64,000 nucleotides of DNA from Loktanella salsilacus (GTDB lineage: Bacteria > Pseudomonadota > Alphaproteobacteria > Rhodobacterales > Rhodobacteraceae): positions 175,681 through 239,680 of the forward strand of contig NZ_FOTF01000004.1 of the NCBI RefSeq assembly GCF_900114485.1, written 5' to 3'. Of the stretch, positions 61,252-64,000 are shown piece by piece; position 1 is the stretch's first letter, and each line of letters begins with the position of its first letter. The notes beneath the pieces are model-generated. The model had not been told where the DNA came from. It saw only the letters and a list, made by a program, of their open reading frames with translations, and did no database searches. Position numbers and translations under genes: made by a program.

Positions 61252-63564
61252 TTGGACCCCGTTACAGATCGCATCAATCGCACCATCGCCACCGAAATCG
61301 GGGCGCGCGCCGATCAGGTCAGCGCCGCCGTGGGGCTGCTGGATGGCGGGGCGACCGTCCCCTTTGTCGCACGCTACCGCAAAGAGGTGACAGGCGGTCT
61401 GGATGACACGCAGCTGCGCAATCTGAATGACCGGCTGACCTATCTGCGAGAGCTGGAAAAACGCCGCGCCGCGATTGCATCGTCTATCACAGAGCAGGGC
61501 AAGATGACCGATGCGCTGACGCGCGCGATTGCTGGTGCGGATACCAAGGCCACGCTAGAGGACCTGTATCTGCCGTTTAAACCCAAGCGGCGTACGAAGG
61601 CGATGATCGCGCGGGAAAACGGGCTAGAGCCGCTATTGCGTGCGATTGTCGCTGATCGCAGCCTTGATCCAACGGCAACTGCGCAAGGATATGTCAGCGA
61701 AGAGGTCCTGACCGCCAAGGATGCGCTTTCGGGCGCGCGGGACATCCTGATCGAGGAACTGGCCGAAGACGCCGCCCTGCTCGGCCGTTTGCGTCAAATC
61801 ATGCAAGAAGAGGCAGAGATCACCGCCAAGGTCATTGCGGGTAAAGAAGACGCGGGCGCAAAGTTCAGCGACTACTTTGATCACCGCGAAAGCTGGGCAC
61901 GCATTCCGTCGCACCGGGCGCTGGCGATTCTGCGCGCCTCGAAGGAAGAGATCGTGACTGTCGATATCTCTCCTGATCCGGAAGTCGTGCTGCCGCGTAT
62001 TCTGGATGTCATCGATTCGCGGATCGGGATCAAAGGGCAGGCCCCCGGCGATATCTGGCTGCGCGATGCGGTCACTTGGGCGTGGAAGGTTAAGCTAAGC
62101 CTGACAATGTTCATGGATCTGATGGGGGATCTGCGCAAACGCGCCCATGACGCCGCCATCGATGTCTTTGCCCGCAACCTGCGCGATCTGCTGCTGGCGG
62201 CCCCCGCCGGGGCCAAGCGGACGCTCGGCCTTGATCCGGGCATTCGGACGGGGTGCAAGATCGCGGTGGTGGATGAGACGGGCAAGTTGCTGGACACAGC
62301 GACGATCTATCCATTCCAGCCGCGCAACGATCTGCGCGGTGCTTCTGCCACGCTTGCCGACCTGATCCAGCGCCATGGTGTTGGATTAGTTGCGATCGGC
62401 AATGGCACCGCCAGCCGCGAATCCGAACGCATGGTCGATGATGTGATCAAGGCACTGCCCGCAGGCCCCAAGCCGTCCAAGGTCATCGTGTCAGAGGCCG
62501 GGGCGTCCGTCTATTCTGCCTCTGAACTGGCGGCGAAGGAGTTTCCTGACCTCGATGTTTCGATCCGGGGCGCAGTTTCTATCGCGCGCCGCTTGCAGGA
62601 TCCGCTGGCGGAATTGGTCAAGATCGCACCAGAGGCGATTGGCGTCGGTCAGTATCAGCACGATGTCGACCAGCGCCGCCTTGCGCAATCGCTGGACGCG
62701 GTGGTCGAGGATGCTGTGAACGCCGTGGGCGTGGACCTGAACATGGCCTCTGCCCCGTTACTGGCCCGCGTTGCCGGGGTTGGTCCGACACTGGCGCAGG
62801 CCATTGTTAGCCACCGCGACATGAATGGAGCCTTCGCATCGCGTAAAGCGTTGCTCAAGGTCGGCGGGTTGGGGCCAAAAGCCTTTGAGCAATGCGCAGG
62901 CTTCTTGCGGGTGCGGGATGGTAGCGAACCGCTGGACGCATCCTCGGTCCATCCAGAGGCTTACGGCGTTGCCCGGCGCATTGTGCAGGCCTGCGGCCGC
63001 GACTTGCGCGCGATCATGGGGGATGCGGCCGCGCTGTCCGGCCTGACGGCAGAGCAGTTCGTCGACGACACCTTTGGCCTGCCAACGGTGCGCGATATTC
63101 TGGCAGAGCTGGAAAAGCCCGGCCGCGATCCGCGCCCTGACTTCAAGACGGCGACCTTTGCTGATGGTATCAACAGCATCACCGACCTGAAGCCGGGAAT
63201 GTCATTGGAAGGCACTGTCACTAACGTGGCTGCCTTTGGGGCCTTCGTTGATATTGGCGTTCATCAGGATGGCTTGGTTCACGTCAGCCAGTTGGCCGAC
63301 AAGTTCATTAAGGACCCACATGAGGTCGTCAAAGCGGGCGATGTCGTCCGGGTCCGCGTCACCGAAGTCGACGTGCCGCGCAAAAGGATTGGTCTAACAA
63401 TGCGCAAAGACAACGCTGGCACGCCAGATACGCCAACGCAAAGCAAGGCAGGGCGTCCAGAGCGGGGCGGGGCTCGCCCGGCGAAACAAACGGCACCCGT
63501 GGCTGATACTGGGAACAGCGCCATGGCGCAGGCCCTCGCTGCGGCGATGAAGGGAAAGTCCTAA
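61252..63564 (+). CDS. tex: Transcription accessory protein Tex
   Basis: A 770-residue nucleic-acid-binding protein. Domains in order: N-terminal Tex helical part (about 1-180), a YqgF/RuvC-like domain (with [18 protein letters not shown]), two helix-hairpin-helix segments ([35 protein letters not shown]), and an S1 RNA-binding domain near the end ([21 protein letters not shown]). A short basic tail follows. The start is the TTG at 61252 with AAAGGAG at 61237-61243, eight bases before; the frame extends to 61171 but lacks a better site. Tex is linked to transcription fidelity and toxin expression. Confidence 0.94.
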   Translation: MDPVTDRINRTIATEIGARADQVSAAVGLLDGGATVPFVARYRKEVTGGLDDTQLRNLNDRLTYLRELEKRRAAIASSITEQGKMTDALTRAIAGADTKATLEDLYLPFKPKRRTKAMIARENGLEPLLRAIVADRSLDPTATAQGYVSEEVLTAKDALSGARDILIEELAEDAALLGRLRQIMQEEAEITAKVIAGKEDAGAKFSDYFDHRESWARIPSHRALAILRASKEEIVTVDISPDPEVVLPRILDVIDSRIGIKGQAPGDIWLRDAVTWAWKVKLSLTMFMDLMGDLRKRAHDAAIDVFARNLRDLLLAAPAGAKRTLGLDPGIRTGCKIAVVDETGKLLDTATIYPFQPRNDLRGASATLADLIQRHGVGLVAIGNGTASRESERMVDDVIKALPAGPKPSKVIVSEAGASVYSASELAAKEFPDLDVSIRGAVSIARRLQDPLAELVKIAPEAIGVGQYQHDVDQRRLAQSLDAVVEDAVNAVGVDLNMASAPLLARVAGVGPTLAQAIVSHRDMNGAFASRKALLKVGGLGPKAFEQCAGFLRVRDGSEPLDASSVHPEAYGVARRIVQACGRDLRAIMGDAAALSGLTAEQFVDDTFGLPTVRDILAELEKPGRDPRPDFKTATFADGINSITDLKPGMSLEGTVTNVAAFGAFVDIGVHQDGLVHVSQLADKFIKDPHEVVKAGDVVRVRVTEVDVPRKRIGLTMRKDNAGTPDTPTQSKAGRPERGGARPAKQTAPVADTGNSAMAQALAAAMKGKS

Positions 63565-63654
63565 CTGGTATCTGGGGGCGCAGTGGGCATTTGCCTATTT
63601 TGCAGGCGTTTTGAGAAAAGTTCGAGAAAATGTCGAGCAGGGCGTTTTTTCTGC

Positions 63655-63683
63655 TTGCGCCCTTCGTTCGCTAACCTTAGAAG
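63655..63683 (+). promoter_or_regulatory. Predicted rRNA operon promoter
   Basis: TTGCGC (63655-63660) is followed after 17 bases by TAGAAG (63678-63683). The spacing and -10 resemble rrn promoters in Rhodobacter. A T-run and A-rich block upstream (63602-63650) could act as an UP-like element. It is 317 bases from the right edge. Confidence 0.55.
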
Positions 63684-64000
63684 CCCCTTTACCGGAGACG
63701 CAGTGATGCAGACTTGGTGCAGCGGACGGGACGGACGGTTGAGAGACTGGAAGTTTTGGAAGTTGGAAAAATTCTTTGAGGTTTGAGCGGGACGCGCTTT
63801 TAGCGCATCTTGTATCTTTTTGCCTCTACGCTGTTTGAAAATTTAGTATCTGAAGAGATATGTGGGCGGTTTGGTTCAGTTCGATGGATCAGACGTCTGT
63901 ATATCGCGCCTCTAGGATTTAGGTCCGATGATGAGGTGTCAGCTTCACTGTTTGATGTGGTTTCTTGTTATCTTTGGATAACCTGAAGCACAGAAGACAG
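63684..64000 (+). other. rRNA operon leader (16S gene beyond the window)
   Basis: This 317-base stretch has no convincing gene. From about 63832 the sequence reads as a typical Rhodobacterales rRNA leader. It has a boxA-like TGTTTGAAAATT (63832-63843), then GAAGAGATATGTGGGCGG, GCCTCTAGGATTTAGG, GATGAGGTGTCAGCTTCACTG, and ends in CACAGAAGACAG, a block I recall preceding 16S rRNA in this order. The 16S gene would start a few hundred bases past the window. The recollection needs checking against genomes. Confidence 0.75.

Noticed and set aside
63583..63786. A possible 67-residue gene, or a 26-residue peptide from ATG 63706, in the gene-free end
   Set aside because: It overlaps the predicted rRNA promoter and leader and has no recognisable domain; a GGAG lies before 63706 but this is not enough to call a gene.
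1..64000. CRISPR arrays, insertion sequences, prophage genes
   Set aside because: No regularly spaced repeats, transposase, terminal inverted repeats or phage-like genes were seen on either strand.

Overview
The window reads as ordinary chromosome of a marine alphaproteobacterium of the order Rhodobacterales (Roseobacter type, Loktanella/Yoonia-like). That is inference from gene content and order: a petABC cytochrome bc1 operon, an smoEFGKS-mtlK polyol operon in the order described for Rhodobacter sphaeroides, a fused MrpA/B Na+/H+ antiporter operon, a Rhodobacterales-type rRNA leader at the right edge, high GC and mostly ATG/TTG starts with GGAGG-like ribosome sites. I saw no insertion sequence, phage gene, integrase or CRISPR array.

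Layout. 1-2.5 kb: DMT exporter, PRC-barrel protein and chorismate synthase (aroC). 2.7-4.1 kb: a GltP/DctA-type symporter with a terminator. 4.1-7.4 kb: a TPP riboswitch followed by overlapping thiBPQ (thiamine ABC importer). 7.4-10.3 kb: petABC on the minus strand with a strong terminator. 10.6-20.2 kb: housekeeping genes (outer-membrane barrel, GST, mtaB, dapF, tRNA-Lys, recR, ybaB, dnaX), then a two-gene module encoding a DUF4130-UdgX fusion and a radical-SAM/HhH DNA-repair-like protein, then tRNA-Ser.

20.3-26.7 kb: a hexuronate catabolic operon (uxaC, kduI, kduD, uxuB, uxuA) divergent from a GntR/FCD regulator, with a 24-bp imperfect palindrome over the predicted promoter. The five enzymes bring glucuronate and 5-keto-4-deoxyuronate to 2-keto-3-deoxygluconate. 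26.8-34.4 kb: lacI-type regulator, smoE, smoF, smoG, smoK, smoS, mtlK (minus strand), for uptake and oxidation of sorbitol/mannitol, with a hairpin after smoE and a shared operator-like element. 34.7-41.0 kb: a PHA-system protein and mrpABCDEFG. 41.1-43.7 kb: HSL-type esterase and two short-chain dehydrogenases, one with YxxxR instead of YxxxK. 43.7-51.4 kb: a GH13 glucosidase, then glgX, treY and treZ, which together turn glycogen into trehalose.

51.6-59.4 kb: an EmrB/QacA-type exporter, then a sulfide/persulfide cluster: a Crp/Fnr regulator whose only two cysteines are six residues apart, a YgaP-like membrane protein, PmpA/PmpB, a persulfide dioxygenase-like MBL protein, a DUF442-sulfide:quinone oxidoreductase fusion and a SulP transporter. 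59.4-63.6 kb: MltB-type lytic transglycosylase, CIA30-domain protein and Tex. 63.6-64 kb: promoter and leader of an rRNA operon whose 16S gene lies beyond the window.

The most unusual items are the UdgX/radical-SAM pair, the two-cysteine regulator with its sulfur cluster, and the SDR with an altered catalytic lysine. All family names come from reading the protein sequences, not from database searches.
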